A stretch of DNA of 64,000 bases from Hygrophila difformis. Its lineage: Eukaryota > Streptophyta > Magnoliopsida > Lamiales > Acanthaceae. Positions 44,940 to 56,337 of this stretch are shown here, piece after piece (the first letter of the stretch is position 1; every line of letters begins with the position of its first letter). The translations under genes and the position numbers were made by a program. The notes below the pieces were generated by a model. The model made no database searches. It saw nothing but the letters and a program-made list of their open reading frames with translations, and was not told where the DNA came from. The DNA lies in assembly GCA_030278955.1 (NCBI GenBank), contig JAOANR010000015.1, positions 37,542,487 to 37,606,486 of the forward strand, in the 5' to 3' direction.

Positions 44940-47900
44940 CCCAGCAAGGCTGAAAAATAAAGAATAAGATCCGAAGTTTGAAAAGTTTTTGAAAAGACAG
45001 CAAGAAGTTGAGATTACCATACCCTTGATTGAAATGATATCTGAAATGCCAACCTATGCTAAGTTCTTAAAAGAAATGATTTCAGGAAAAAGAAAGGTTG
45101 AGCAGGAAGAGCTGGCGGTACTCAACAGCACTTGCAGTGCAATTATTCAAAAGAAGCTGCCTGAGAAGAAAGAAGACCCTAGCTGCTATACATTGCCGAT
45201 CCGGATTGGCCAAGTCAGTGCTGGAAAAAGGATTTTGCGATCTCGGATCCAGCATCAATGTCATGCCTTTGGCAATGGCAAAATGTTTCATGCTTGGAAT
45301 TGTGGAGCCAATCAAAATGAGGCTACAGCTTGCAGACAGGTCAATCACAAAGCCAATCGGGATCCTGAAAGATGTGATAATCAAAGCTGGAAGTACCCCA
45401 TTTCCAGTAGACTTCATCATTTTGGACATTGAAGAGGACTCCGACATGCCTCTCATTTTGGGAAGGCCATTCTTGGCCACTGGCAGAGCACTCATTGATG
45501 CTAAATCTAGAAAGGTGACGCTCCGAGTGGATGGAGATGAGGTTGTCTTCGACATGGTGCAATTGCAAAAATATCCAAACAATAGTTCTTGTTTTTCCTT
45601 TGACAATGTAATAGTTAGGAGTGAGAGAGAGCTAGACTTTGAAACTGGAAATGTAATGATGATGGATGATGACCTTTCAAAGCAGGTACTGAAGCCTGCA
45701 GGCGTGGAGCACGAAGAATGCAGCGCCATTCACTTCGCCGAACCCGAAACTGGGGATTTGGAGGAGTTTGACGGTGCCGAATTCCATGAAGACGCCAACC
45801 AAGAGGAGGCGGATCCTGTACTGATGCAGGATCCATAAGGTAAATCTGATATCTTGCCACCCATTTCTCGAAAATTACTTCCATCGGTGGAATGCCTACC
45901 AGAGCTCGAACTAAAAGTGCTACCGGACCATCCTAAGTATGCGTTTCTCGCTGAACCTAAAATCTTACCGTAATTGTGTCGCCAAGATGCCACAAGATCA
46001 AGAAAATGCTCTGGTGGGAGTGCTAAAAAAACATGTGCGAGCAATCGGTTGGACCATTTCTGATATCAAAGGAATAAGCCCTTATGTTTGTATGCACATG
46101 ATTTTGATGGAGGAGAGTTTCAAACCTTCGTGCCAGCCCCAACGACGACTGAACCCACGCATGTAGGAAGTGATAAGAAAAGAGGAGATCAAGATTTTAG
46201 ACGCTGGTATCATCTACCCGATTTCTGACAGCAAATGGGTTAGTCCCGTGCAGGTCGTTCCGAAGCGGGGTGGGATGTGCATCACGAAGAATGAACAAGG
46301 AGAGGAAATTGCTACAAGGCCGGTCACCGGATCGAGAGTCTGCATAGACTACCGGAAGCTGAACGAGGCCACTCGCAAGGACCATTTTATTGTTGGAACG
46401 GTTGGCGGGAAGGGAATTTTATTGTTTTCTGGACGGATATTCAAGTTATAACCAAATTGTGATCGCCAGTGAGGATCACGAAAAAACAACTTTTACATGC
46501 CCTTATGGCACTTTTGCCTATAGGCGCATGCCTTTTGGATTATGCAATGCACCAGCAACTTTTCAAAGATGCATGATGTCGATTTTCTCTGAATTTATTG
46601 AAAAAGCATTGAAGTCTTCATGGATGACTTCTCTGTATATGGAGATACGTTTGATGATTGTCTGACCAATCTTGCTAAAATTTTAAAGAGATGTGAGGAC
46701 ACTAACTTGGTTTTAAACTGGGAAAAGTGCCATTTTAGGGTCACTGAGGGCATAGTGTTAGGTCACCGCATCTCACGTGCAGGCATTTGAGGTCGATCCG
46801 GCCAAAGTCTCCATCATTTTCAATCTCCCTCTCCCCAATTCAATAAAATCGGTTAGAAGATTCTTAGGGCATGCCGGTTTTTACCGGAGGTTCATTAAGG
46901 ATTTCTCTAAAATTGCCAAGCCGCTCACTAACCTTCTTTGTAAAGAAAATTCTTTTGTAATAAATGAAGCATGTGTTCAAGCCTTTGACACGCTCAAAAA
47001 GATGTTGGCTTCTGCTCCAATTGTGCAACCACCCGATTGGTCAATACCATTCGAGGTGATGTGTGATGCAAGTGGTCTTGCAGTGGGTGCAGTTTTAGGG
47101 CAACATAAGGATGAGAGACATTGCGTAATTCATTGCGCAAGTCATGCCTTGAATGAAGCCCAAATAAACTACACCACTGCAGAAAAAGAGATGTATGTTG
47201 TAGTCTTTGCGTTTGACAAGTTCAGACATATCTTATTGGTACAAAGACTATAGTGTACACTGACCACAATGCACTCAGATACTTGTTCAGCAAGCGAGAC
47301 GCAAAGCCTCGTTTAATCAGGTGGGTACTTTTGCTGCAGGAGTTTGATATCGTAATAAAAGATAGGCGAGGTCGAGATAATGTTGTTGCTGACCACTTAT
47401 CTCGATTAGAAAATGATAAAAATGATAAAGCCGTTAATGAAGAGTTCCCGGACGAACAGTTGTTCGCATTGCACTTACACAATCAAGCTTGTCCATGGTT
47501 TTCCGACATTGCTAACTTTTTAGCATGCGGAATAATCCCGCCTTTTCCAAGCAATCATCTCAAGAATAGGTTCAACCGAGAGATTTTTAATTACTTCTGG
47601 GAAGAGCCATATCTTTTTAAGCACTGCGCCGATTCGATAATCAGGCGATGTGTGACTGAGCATGAAGCCTATCAAATTGTCAAAAAATGTCATGAATCAG
47701 AGTACGGAGGTCATCACGGTCCCACTCGAACGGACCACAAGGTCCTTGAGTGTGGATTTTATTGGCCTCACATCTATGAGGATTGCAGGACATTTGTGAA
47801 AGCTTGCGACAGATGCCAACGATTAGGAAACATTTCCAAGAGGGATGAAATGCCTAAGAAAGGAATTCCCACTCTTGAGATTTTCGATGTTTGGGTATTG

Positions 47901-48781
47901 ACTTCATGGGACCGTTTCCACCATCTGGTGGAAACCAGTATATCTTGGAAGCTGTCGATTACGTGTCCAAATGGGTCGAGGCTGTCGCATTACCAACCAA
48001 TGATGGTAGCCAAGTCATAAAGTTCCTCAGAACAACATTTTCAATCGGTTTGGCATACCTAGGGTGATAATATCTTATGGAGGAACACATTTTGTTAATA
48101 AATCCTTTGAGAACTTAATGCTAAAAACTGGAATCCTCCATAAGATAGGCACGCCTTATCATCCCCAGACAAGTGGTCAAGTCGAGGTATCCAATCGCGA
48201 GATCAAACATATACTCGAAGCCACTGTCGGGAGAACCCGTAAGGATTGGGCACGTAAGCTCAACGATGCTCTATGGGCATACCGTACAGTGTATAAGACA
48301 TCCCATTGGGATGTCTCCATACAGGCTGGTCTTCGGAAAAGCTTGTCATTTGCCCGTAGAGTTAGAGCATAAAGCTTACTGGGCCGTTAAAACGCTTAAC
48401 TTTGATCCGAAAGTTGCTCAGGGCAAGCGCAAGTTGGACTTTAATGAAATTGAGGAAATACGAGCGCAGGCTTATGAAAGCTTTCGAATTTATAAAGAGC
48501 AGACCCAGAAGTTACACGATCGCAGGATAAAATCCAAGCATTTTTATATTGGCCAAAATGTTCTACTATTCAACTCTAGGTTGAAGCTATTCCCCGGAAA
48601 GCTGAAATCAAGATGGGAAGGGCCGTATGAAGTGCTGGAAGTGTTTAAAAGCGGCAAAATCAGGATTCGAACTGATAAGGGTGACTTGGTGGTGAATGGA
48701 CACCGACCGAAAGAATACATCGGACAGTTCGATCCGGAAAAAGAGAGTCAAGCAGTGGCAGGCCCGACTTATATTCAATAA
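44940..48781 (+). pseudogene. Element B gag tail and pol (PR, RT, RH, IN), multiply frameshifted
   Basis: Resumes the gag/pol hinge with PARLKNKE, a TAA, then DPKFEKFLKRQQ and MPTYAKFLKEMISGKRK. Protease (about 45,210-45,560) has FCDLGSSINVMP and LGRPFLATGRALID. RT has VSPVQVV, CIDYRKLNEATRKDHF, YCFLDGYSSYNQI and FAYRRMPFGLCNAPATFQ; a base is missing just before the catalytic box near 46,605. RNase H has FEVMCDASGLAVGAVLGQ. Integrase HHCC is present ([13 protein letters not shown] ... CDRCQRLGN), a frameshift hits the first catalytic Asp region (about 47,895), and the second reads IISYGGTHF, so Asp is replaced by Tyr. [11 protein letters not shown] keeps Glu. At least seven frame changes; dead. 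Confidence 0.85.
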
Positions 48782-49283
48782 AAACAGCATTAAAATTATA
48801 AAAATTTCATTTTATGTGTATATACACTACTTTATTTCAAAATCAGAAAGTATCCAAAAATCAATTAAACATTTAGAGTACTAAGACTCTAAATGTGAGG
48901 ATGTTCATATTTGAAGAAAATCTAATATGGTTAATTTATCTGCCTTGCAGAAATTCCGGAACCACCGAAAAGAAGGAGCAGAAAAATAACGCAGAAAATC
49001 AGGTTCTTGGTTGGATTAATTCCATGAATTTAAGAAAATAATCCCGGAAATTAAAGCAATTTAAAATCCGGAATAATTTTTACAAATAAATGGAATTGAT
49101 CCAACCTATTATTATGCAAGTGGATCATTTTAATTTCAACCCATTATAACAGAAAAATTGTTTTGGACTAAAAATTTCCAAGTCCAAAATAAATAAAATT
49201 GACTGAGGCCCAATTTCACCTGCTCGGGCCAAGTCCGCCCTAAAATTTTGAAAATTTCAAAATTACGAGTGTTGGCTGAATCC
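48782..49283 (+). other. Post-pol hairpin and splice-acceptor module of element B
   Basis: A perfect hairpin (CATTTAGAGT / ACTCTAAATG, about 48,868-48,893), GAGGATGTT, then a 3' splice site (ATCTGCCTTGCAG| at about 48,950) and AAATTCCGGAACCACCGAAA. It is homologous to 20,230-19,980 and to 29,035-28,608 of element C in inverse orientation. No ORF. Confidence 0.65.
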
Positions 49284-49550
49284 CGCTCTCACCTACGACG
49301 CGATCCTCAAGTACGACGCTGACCTAGGTCAGCGTCGTACCAAAGGATAACGTCGTAGTAAGCCCCTTCCCCCATTTTTATTACCTACGACGCTGAACTC
49401 AGCCTACAACGCCAGCCTAGGCTGGCTGGCGTCGTAGAATGAGTGTAGCGTCGTACTCTCACTCAGCCTTATAACTACCTTACGACGCAGTCCTTAAATA
49501 CGACGCCGAACTAGTTCAGCGTCGTACCCTTGGACAGCGTCGTACCTTTC
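49284..49550 (+). repeat. TACGACGCT palindrome cluster upstream of an internal promoter
   Basis: It includes a perfect 30-bp palindrome at 49,311-49,340 (centre CCTAGG), a unit at 49,499-49,526 (centre ACTAGT) with one mismatched pair, and imperfect units near 49,384-49,438 (centre GCCTAGGC). It ends just upstream of a TATA box at 49,555. Confidence 0.8.
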
Positions 49551-49554
49551 CCCA

Positions 49555-49564
49555 TTTATAAATA
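49555..49564 (+). promoter_or_regulatory. Predicted TATA box of an internal promoter
   Basis: TTTATAAATA followed by a CT-rich leader (CCCTTCTTCTTCCCC), about 190 bp upstream of an ATG at 49,751. It lies downstream of pol, not in an LTR, so it may start a subgenomic transcript. Confidence 0.45.
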
Positions 49565-49750
49565 TCCCGAACCCTTCTTCTTCCCCATTTCCGCACTTGC
49601 GAAATTTTCGAACACTCCAAAACCCATTCTCACGAAAGAACGTAGAGTTCTTCGCAACATTTCACCACCCAATCCTAAGGGGAAACTCTGCCCAAATTTT
49701 GCGAAAACAACAAAAATAGCGACACCGTCCTCTTCCAAAACCGAGAAACC

Positions 49751-51597
49751 ATGGTAAGCAGCTTTCCCCCCACTCGATTCGCACACTCTTTTGCACCCTG
49801 TTCTTGCGATTTCGAGTGTTTTACTTCTAAGTGCTTTGATAAGTTATAAATAGACATGGATTGTTGTATTTTTCTGTCATTTTCGCTCTATTTGAGCACT
49901 TTCTGTTTTGGGGGAATCTGTATTTTGTTCGATTTGGAATCCCTGTTTCGGCCGAGTTTGAATGGGAAAGTGGTTTTGTTTCTTTTTGTTGATGTTTAGG
50001 AGGGTCGGAGTGTTTAAATCTGTTAGGGGTGTTGATTTTTGTATGCTAGGATGGATGGTTAGGGTTTTGGCAGTGGGATTTTAACTTGGGTAGTATTCCT
50101 GCCATTTTTAAGGTTTTGAGCTTTCAGGGTTCATAAAGTTGTTGTTTGTTTTGATGAATCTATGTCATTGTGTGGCTTAGCCTGTAGAGTGTTTCACACT
50201 TTCACTGTTAGTTTGCCAAAATTCTTTGAAACCTGAAACTGAAAAAGTGAACTGATGAACGTTGGGATGTTTATGAACATCATGGTGTTATTGGTTCTCT
50301 AGTTCAAGTTCAGTGATTGAGTGCTCAAATGTTGTTTAGCTCCTGTTGATAGCATGATTTGTTGTTAGCCTTCACTATTAGTTTGCCAAAATTCTTTGAA
50401 ACCTGAAACTGAAAAAGTGAACTGATGAACGTTGCGATGTTTATGAACATCATGGTGTTATTGGTTCTCTAGTTCAAGTTCAGTGATTGAGTGCTCAAAT
50501 GTTGTTTAGCTCCTGTTGATAGCATGATTTGTTGTTAGCCTTTTGGTCTTAATGTTTGATGTATGAATGAGCATAGGTTGCTGTGTTTTTTCAAACAGAG
50601 TGTTGCATGCTACTGTGAATTCTACAAGGCATTTAATGAATCTGATGTATGCCTCTGTTTGCATGTTGTGTTGATGTTTGTTTGAGAGTATAAAAAGTTG
50701 GTCTTTGTATTGTTTTGGAAAGCAAACAAGCAAATTGCAGCACACACTTTTCAGTAAAAAATAGTTTTAGAAAAGGACAAAAAAGGTTGGTAGGATTGTG
50801 GTTGACCCACTTGTTTTGTTCCCAATGGAACACAAAACTAGTGTAATAAAATAGCAGTCTTTTTCCTCATGTGGACAGCTATCATTTTAAAAATCCAAAA
50901 ATGGGACCACTAAAATCCCACTTTCATTTAATAAAATAAGTCAACTCTTTTAAAAATTAAAAATTGGTTTTGTTTATTTGTGTGAATGACTTGGACTGAT
51001 CAAACCGTTCCATACAGTCCAATTCAAGCATAACCGAGCCACCGTATATCCATTTTCACATTCCTCGATTCGAGTTCGATTTCATTTCATTCCATTCCAT
51101 TGCACATTCAACAATCACCTCGGGATTGTTTAAAAATAGGAAATTAAAATTTTTTAGGCCCAATGGCCCATTAAAAAGATTTTTGGTCCAATGACCATTT
51201 TTATTTTATTATTTGGACTCAATAGTCCATTCAAAGTATTTTGGGGCCCAATGACCCCTATCTCTTGTAAATAACTCAATATTTCAATAAACTCTCAAAA
51301 TGTGTAAAAAGAAAATTTTACCTTTGCTTTGAAATAAAATTCAAGTTGGAAATTTAACAACCTCACATCTAGAGCAAAGCTCTAAATGTGAGGATGTTGA
51401 TATTCACTTTGAATATTTTTATGAAAAATTATAAAAACTGGATTTAATACTTCCAAATTTTTCAGGCAAAGAAAGATGATGGAAGCCACTCTGGCGGTTT
51501 TACTTGCTCAACTTCCAAAGCCACCTCCACCTCCGACGGACGGCGCGGGAACATCAAACCAGCCTGGAGAGCAGAAAGATTGAGTCTTTATTGCTAA
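49751..51597 (+). CDS. Predicted two-exon small ORF in the post-pol region of element B
   Basis: ATG at 49,751-49,753 is immediately followed by a donor (ATG|GTAAGC). A 1,712-bp AT-rich intron ends AATTTTTCAG| at 51,465. Joining gives a 44-residue basic Ser/Thr-rich peptide starting MAKKDDGSHSGG and stopping at 51,597. An alternative unspliced start in another frame of exon 2 (51,479) reads MEATLAVLLAQL and then PKPPPPPTDGAGTSNQ, ending near 51,583, and looks at least as protein-like. It sits where env-like genes lie in Athila. Splice sites, TATA box and start agree in order, but there is no homology support. Confidence 0.35.
50201..50540 (+). repeat. Two-copy 170-bp tandem duplication in the predicted intron
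   Basis: 50,201-50,370 and 50,371-50,540 are nearly identical (differences at TTCACTGTTAG/TTCACTATTAG and GTTGGGATG/GTTGCGATG). Recent local duplication, no coding potential. Confidence 0.9.
51358..51402 (+). other. Hairpin and splice-acceptor module, second copy in element B
   Basis: CTCACATCTAGAGC / GCTCTAAATGTGAG pair around AAA, followed by GATGTTGATATT and, about 65 bp on, the acceptor at 51,465. Homologous to 19,705-19,668 in element C. Confidence 0.6.
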
Positions 51598-53222
51598 ATA
51601 AATTTGAGCTTAACTGTAAACATCATATAAGAGAATTTCATTTCAATTGTGCAAGTTCGATCTTATTGCATTGAAATCTCTTGTAATCGATGTATTTAAT
51701 GCTTTCCAAAAAGGAATTTTGCAGTTCAAGAACAATTTTATTCTTGAAAAGATGTCTGACAGTCCGAGATGAATAAGTGACTGTCAGGCCAAAAATATGT
51801 TGTTGACATACTTTGTATGTTAACAGCGCCTCTTTTACTGCTTTAAATTAAATAACCAGCAAAAAGCATGCATAAACCGGCTCTAAATTCACTTGTTGAA
51901 TTTAGGCTTGTGATTAAATTTTCATACTTTTAAATTGGGATAATATAATTGAAAACATGCATGAAATGAATTCCTAAGGTTTTGAGCTATAAAAAATTAA
52001 TGATGCGATCATCTTGTTGGGTAATAAATCTGCATGTTGAAAATTTTGATTGAATAAATTTTTAGAATTAAGCTTTGATTAAACTTGAGATTATTGTATG
52101 ACATGAATCAATCCAACCATTGTGAGATTTGAGCCATGAGTCACTTTTACTCATTTATTTTCTTTGATGTGTGAATCAATTTGATTAAAAGAAACTAGAA
52201 CTTGCAATTGGGACCGATTCAAGACTATGCCATATTCCCAAAATCGAGCATATGATCGAGGCACTTTGAAAAACCAAATTTTTTGCCTTCGTTTGAAATC
52301 CAAACCCAAAAATATTTTCCCTTTAGGATTAACCAATTTGAGCCTATAAGCCAAAATTTTCTTGAAACCCACTATATTTTCCTTATCCTTAAAAAAAGAC
52401 CAAAATATTCAACCCAAGTGGACAAGGATGAATTCTATCAAAGGCATCAAATTTGTGATCATAAAAAATATATAAATCGGTATTCAATGAACCGATTCAA
52501 AAAAAAAGAGAAGAAAAAGAAAAAAAACAGAAAAATGTTGAGTTTCTTTCAACAAGAATAAATTGCAAATGACAAAGCAATTAGACATAGTCTAATGTCA
52601 TGCAATAGAAGAAGAAAAGCAAAAGAAAGAAATAATTGATGATCATAAATTTTAAATAAAAATGCCAAGTTATGATAGAATAATCTCTTGCCACTTCTTA
52701 ACCCAATAAATTCCTTTCCTACCAAATGTTACAACCGTATGCCCCGTTATAACCTTAAATAAGACCTCGGGATCTCGACTTGAGGAAATGAGCCGGTTGC
52801 GAGTTGGTCTGACTGCAAGCTTATTGGATAATTTGATTAAATTTGATTATGAGTGTTCAATGAAGAAACCCAATTGAGAGTGAGTGAATTTTCCGATTTC
52901 CCATATGTGAGGCTCTGTTTCTTTAATTATGTTCTTCTCATACCTTAATTCTAATTTTTAATCCTTGCACTTTTCAAACATGATATTCATGAAGGATTGA
53001 CAATAATGTTTGATTTGTAGGCCCAATTTAGTGAGCAAGTATCATTTCATTAAACACTGCAATCAAGGGAATTTAACACTTGTAGTTTTTTATTGTCTTA
53101 TCCCAATCCAAAAAGAATGTAATTTATGAAGCCACGAAAATGAATTGAATATGTAGAGTCCGTGTTCTAAGGAACATTGACTCTGACTGCTCGGGGACGA
53201 TCAGTATTAAATGTGAGGATGT
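51598..53222 (+). other. Element B 3' non-coding region up to the LTR
   Basis: AT-rich, no gene. It aligns with 18,225-19,700 of element C inverted. It ends CTCGGGGACGATCAG...AAATGTGAGGATGT immediately before TGATAATGG, the LTR start; the purine-rich GTGAGGA is the only PPT candidate. Confidence 0.6.
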
Positions 53223-56200
53223 TGATAATGGCCAGAAATGTCCATTATTTTCAATCCATTTCCGTGTCTGAAACGGGCATTTGATCGCATTCCGGTCATA
53301 TATTAAATAAGAAAGCAGTTGAATTGGACTGATTTATACATAACTAAAAATAATAATAAGCTGGTATGAAAAATGCATAAATATGTAATTTTATTACACA
53401 TTTATGTTAGAAAAATCCAAAAACATGAGAAAAAAGAAAAGAAAAGAAAAAGGAAATAAAAAAATGGGAAAAGAAATGAAAACCCACAAAAATTTGAAAT
53501 TTTCAGGAAATTACGACGCTAGACACAACTACGACGCTAAGCATGGCTAGCGTCGTAGCCTAGTCTAGCATCGTAGGCAAAGACCGAGGCAGAATTCTGA
53601 AGGAAGATCTACGACGCCAAGCAAGTGTAGCGTCGTAATCAAGTGTAGCGTCGTAGTGATGGATAGCGTCGTGGGATGTTCAACCTAGAGACAAGAAGTG
53701 TCTTCGAGATGGAAGTCTACGACGCTGAACATGTTCCACGTCGTAGTAATGGATAGCGTCGTAAGGAGGCTTAGCGTCGTACCCAGCTTCAGAATTCAAA
53801 TTCAAGGGCCTGGGGCCCATGGGCCTAGGGTTTCTCACCTATATAAAGGGTGTTGATCTCTAGGTCTTCTCTCTTCACAACATTCGAACTTAGAGACAAC
53901 TGCTGTTTTGGGAGGTGTGTGGTAGTTTAGTTAGTTAGGTTTCTTTTGTATTATTTACTTTTTTTATGCATTGTTCTTAGTTTTGTTTACTGTTAGCTTA
54001 GAATAGTTAATATTTAGTATTTCTAGACCTAGTTATCCACTATTTTCCTTATTTCCAGCTTTGTTAAACTCTTATTAAGGTTTGAAATACCCAAATAATG
54101 GGTATTATCAAACTATTTCTTATAAAATGGGAAGTTAATCACAAAAAGGGTCCCAAAAACATGAAATGGAAATGATTCCATGGATTTTCTTGCTTTATTT
54201 TTGTTTAATGGCCATTTGGTCATTTTATTTTCTGTTGGCAGTGTGGGTTTTGTATTTTTCTTCCATTTCTGGGTTCTTGTGCATGATATTGTGGTTGGAA
54301 ACCCTCATTTGGGTTTGTGGTTCATGGGTGTCATTTCAGCTTGTTCTTCCTCTATTTTTATACATTCTAGCTTTCTGTTCATCCTTGTTTTGTTATTTTT
54401 ATGCATTTGTGAACCATAAATCTGAAAATAGGGTTTGCAATTGCATAGATTGCATTACCCGAACAACAACTTATGTTCTGGGGTAGCTACGACACTGATC
54501 GCCCTACGACGCTAACCTAGGTTGGCGACGTAGGGGAAGGTTTTACGTCGTAGTTGCTTCAGACTTAAGAAAAATTCATAGTTGACTTACTTAGTGCTTG
54601 CGCGCTAAGGAAAATCCTACGACGCTAAGCTCACGACGCTATCCTAGCATAGCATCGTAATTTTTGTTTAAGGTCGAAAGACCCCAAAATACTTCTATTC
54701 TCACAAAAACCCACCTACGATGCTAAGCCTACGACGCTATCCTAGGATAGCGTCGTCATTTAGTGTTTGGGGTCGTACCCCTCAATTTTACCAACACTTC
54801 TAAAAATCATCCTTCGACGATATCCTCACAACGCTATCCTAGGATAGCGTCGTAACTTAATGCCTAGATGAACCCTTTAGCGTCGTACATGAACCCTTTA
54901 AACCCAAAATTTTCATCTCTTTTACCAATCCATGATTTCGCTAACCTCACGACGCTATTAAATATTACACCGAGATGGGATCCACTTGGATTCAAATACA
55001 GTGTGATAAATAATTCTAGAGGAACAGCACTCAGGCCTTGGTTATTTTCTAAGGTAGGGTTGAGTTCCTTTTAACTGCTATCCTCTTCTGCCAAAGCCTA
55101 TTTTTGAGTCCTGAGTGAGTGCATCCGGAACAAACTAATTTATTAGTTTGTTTCATTAGTTTGTATCTCATAACCACCCGGAAGGAAGTGAACACTGCGA
55201 GCGGTTCACCGAGATCCGGGAATTCTTGATCCACGTCCGGTCATCATGACCGGGGGCTCTTCTTATACTACCAGGGTAACTCTTTTGAAAACTCCGAGTG
55301 ATAGGATTTTAAATGCTTTCTTTACTGCTTTCTTTTAAACGCTTTCTTTAGAGGTCACTCGGATGTATTGAAAGTAGCGGAACTGCTTCTAGGTTTGAGA
55401 GTTATTGGATAGTTCAGGCTTGATTAGAAACTTTGGGTGTTACATGGGGGAATGATAGCAGTACTTGGCACTTCAACTAATGATTTGTCAGGTGTTGCTT
55501 GTCCACCACGGATGAAATAACATACCCTGGCCGGGGCAGTTATGAATCTGTGGTATCTTAGAATTGGTGGTCTTAAGAACATGTAAACTCATACTGTAAG
55601 TACCTGTCTGTTAAAGGGAACATAGTATTGAGAGCATGAGAACTAGCTATCTGAGAGGATTATCCCAAACTAAGATCTGTGTATAAAAATGGAAGTTTAA
55701 CTGTGTTTTATCTAAAACTTGTCCGATTTTTGTTCTTTTCTCCCTGTCCCTTCTATCTATCTGATGAAACAGCTTCATAGCTAGCATAGCATAAGTTTAT
55801 AGCTTTCCTAGAATATTTTTACTGCTTCCATAGGATAATTTTATTTGCTTCCTAGACCTAATTTTAACTGCTTTTTGACATAAGATTTACCTGCTTTCTA
55901 GAATAGTTTTGACATGCTTTGTAGAATAATTTTATTTGCTTTCATAGTTTAGATTAAATTCAGTCAAGTAATTGATAGTTTAACTCCAAACTGATTAGAG
56001 CAATACGAGTGGAAAATCTAGTAAAACGACGTGAGACCTGCTTCTATCGCACATCCTCCAGTGAACGATCCAGACTTACCTATAAATTATTGCAATTTTT
56101 GACACCGTGCGCTTTCGGGCCACAGTTTCTTAACACGAGTAATAAAAACGTGATAACCTATAAATATATCATTAATCCCAACTCCATCATCATAATTGGT

Positions 56201-56283
56201 TTCATTAAATAAAACCTAAACCGGGATTTCAGTATTAATCTATTTTCAAAAATACTCGTGGTGGGAAATTGTCAAAAGTTTCA
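53223..56283 (+). repeat. Element B right LTR, internally deleted
   Basis: Starts TGATAATGGCC like the element C LTR and ends GTCAAAAGTTTCA. TATA box TATATAAA at 53,840-53,847. From 54,958 it matches the left LTR from about 8,711. The LTR-internal segment seen left of that point (8,556-8,710) is missing, so 54,957/54,958 is a deletion junction. Palindrome clusters flank the promoter. Confidence 0.8.
53515..54957 (+). repeat. TACGACGCT palindrome clusters on both sides of the LTR promoter
   Basis: Upstream cluster about 53,515-53,785, downstream cluster about 54,484-54,957. Perfect palindromes occur at 54,731-54,756 (26 bp) and 54,831-54,850 (20 bp), both centred on CCTAGG. Others are imperfect. 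The arms next to the centre differ between units (TATCC/GGATA, TAACC/GGTTG) while the outer ACGACGCT/AGCGTCGT is constant. Confidence 0.8.
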
Positions 56284-56337
56284 TGGCGCCGTTGCCGGGG
56301 AGATGCAGCGCCGTTTTATTAGAGACTTACATTCCTG
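56284..56337 (+). other. Second primer-binding site and leader stub after the right LTR of B
   Basis: TGGCGCCGTTGCCGGGGA at 56,284-56,301, then leader sequence resembling that of element C (29,137-29,100 inverted). It is cut at about 56,337 where the element E LTR begins. A primer site after a right-hand LTR means another internal region once followed. Confidence 0.75.

Larger units (their letters stand above)
8556..56337 (+). mobile_element. Element B: Athila-type retrotransposon split by element C
   Basis: LTR remnant (8,556-10,030), tRNA-Asp primer site, gag (to 12,237), pol resuming at 44,940, post-pol region, then an LTR (53,223-56,283). Gag and pol are one reading unit interrupted only by element C: the hinge reads ...ILY on the left and PARLKNKE on the right. 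The right-hand LTR is followed by a second primer site and leader, which points to a former tandem array. Pol has many frameshifts. The two LTR parts cannot be compared over full length because the left one is truncated and the right one has lost an internal segment. Confidence 0.8.
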
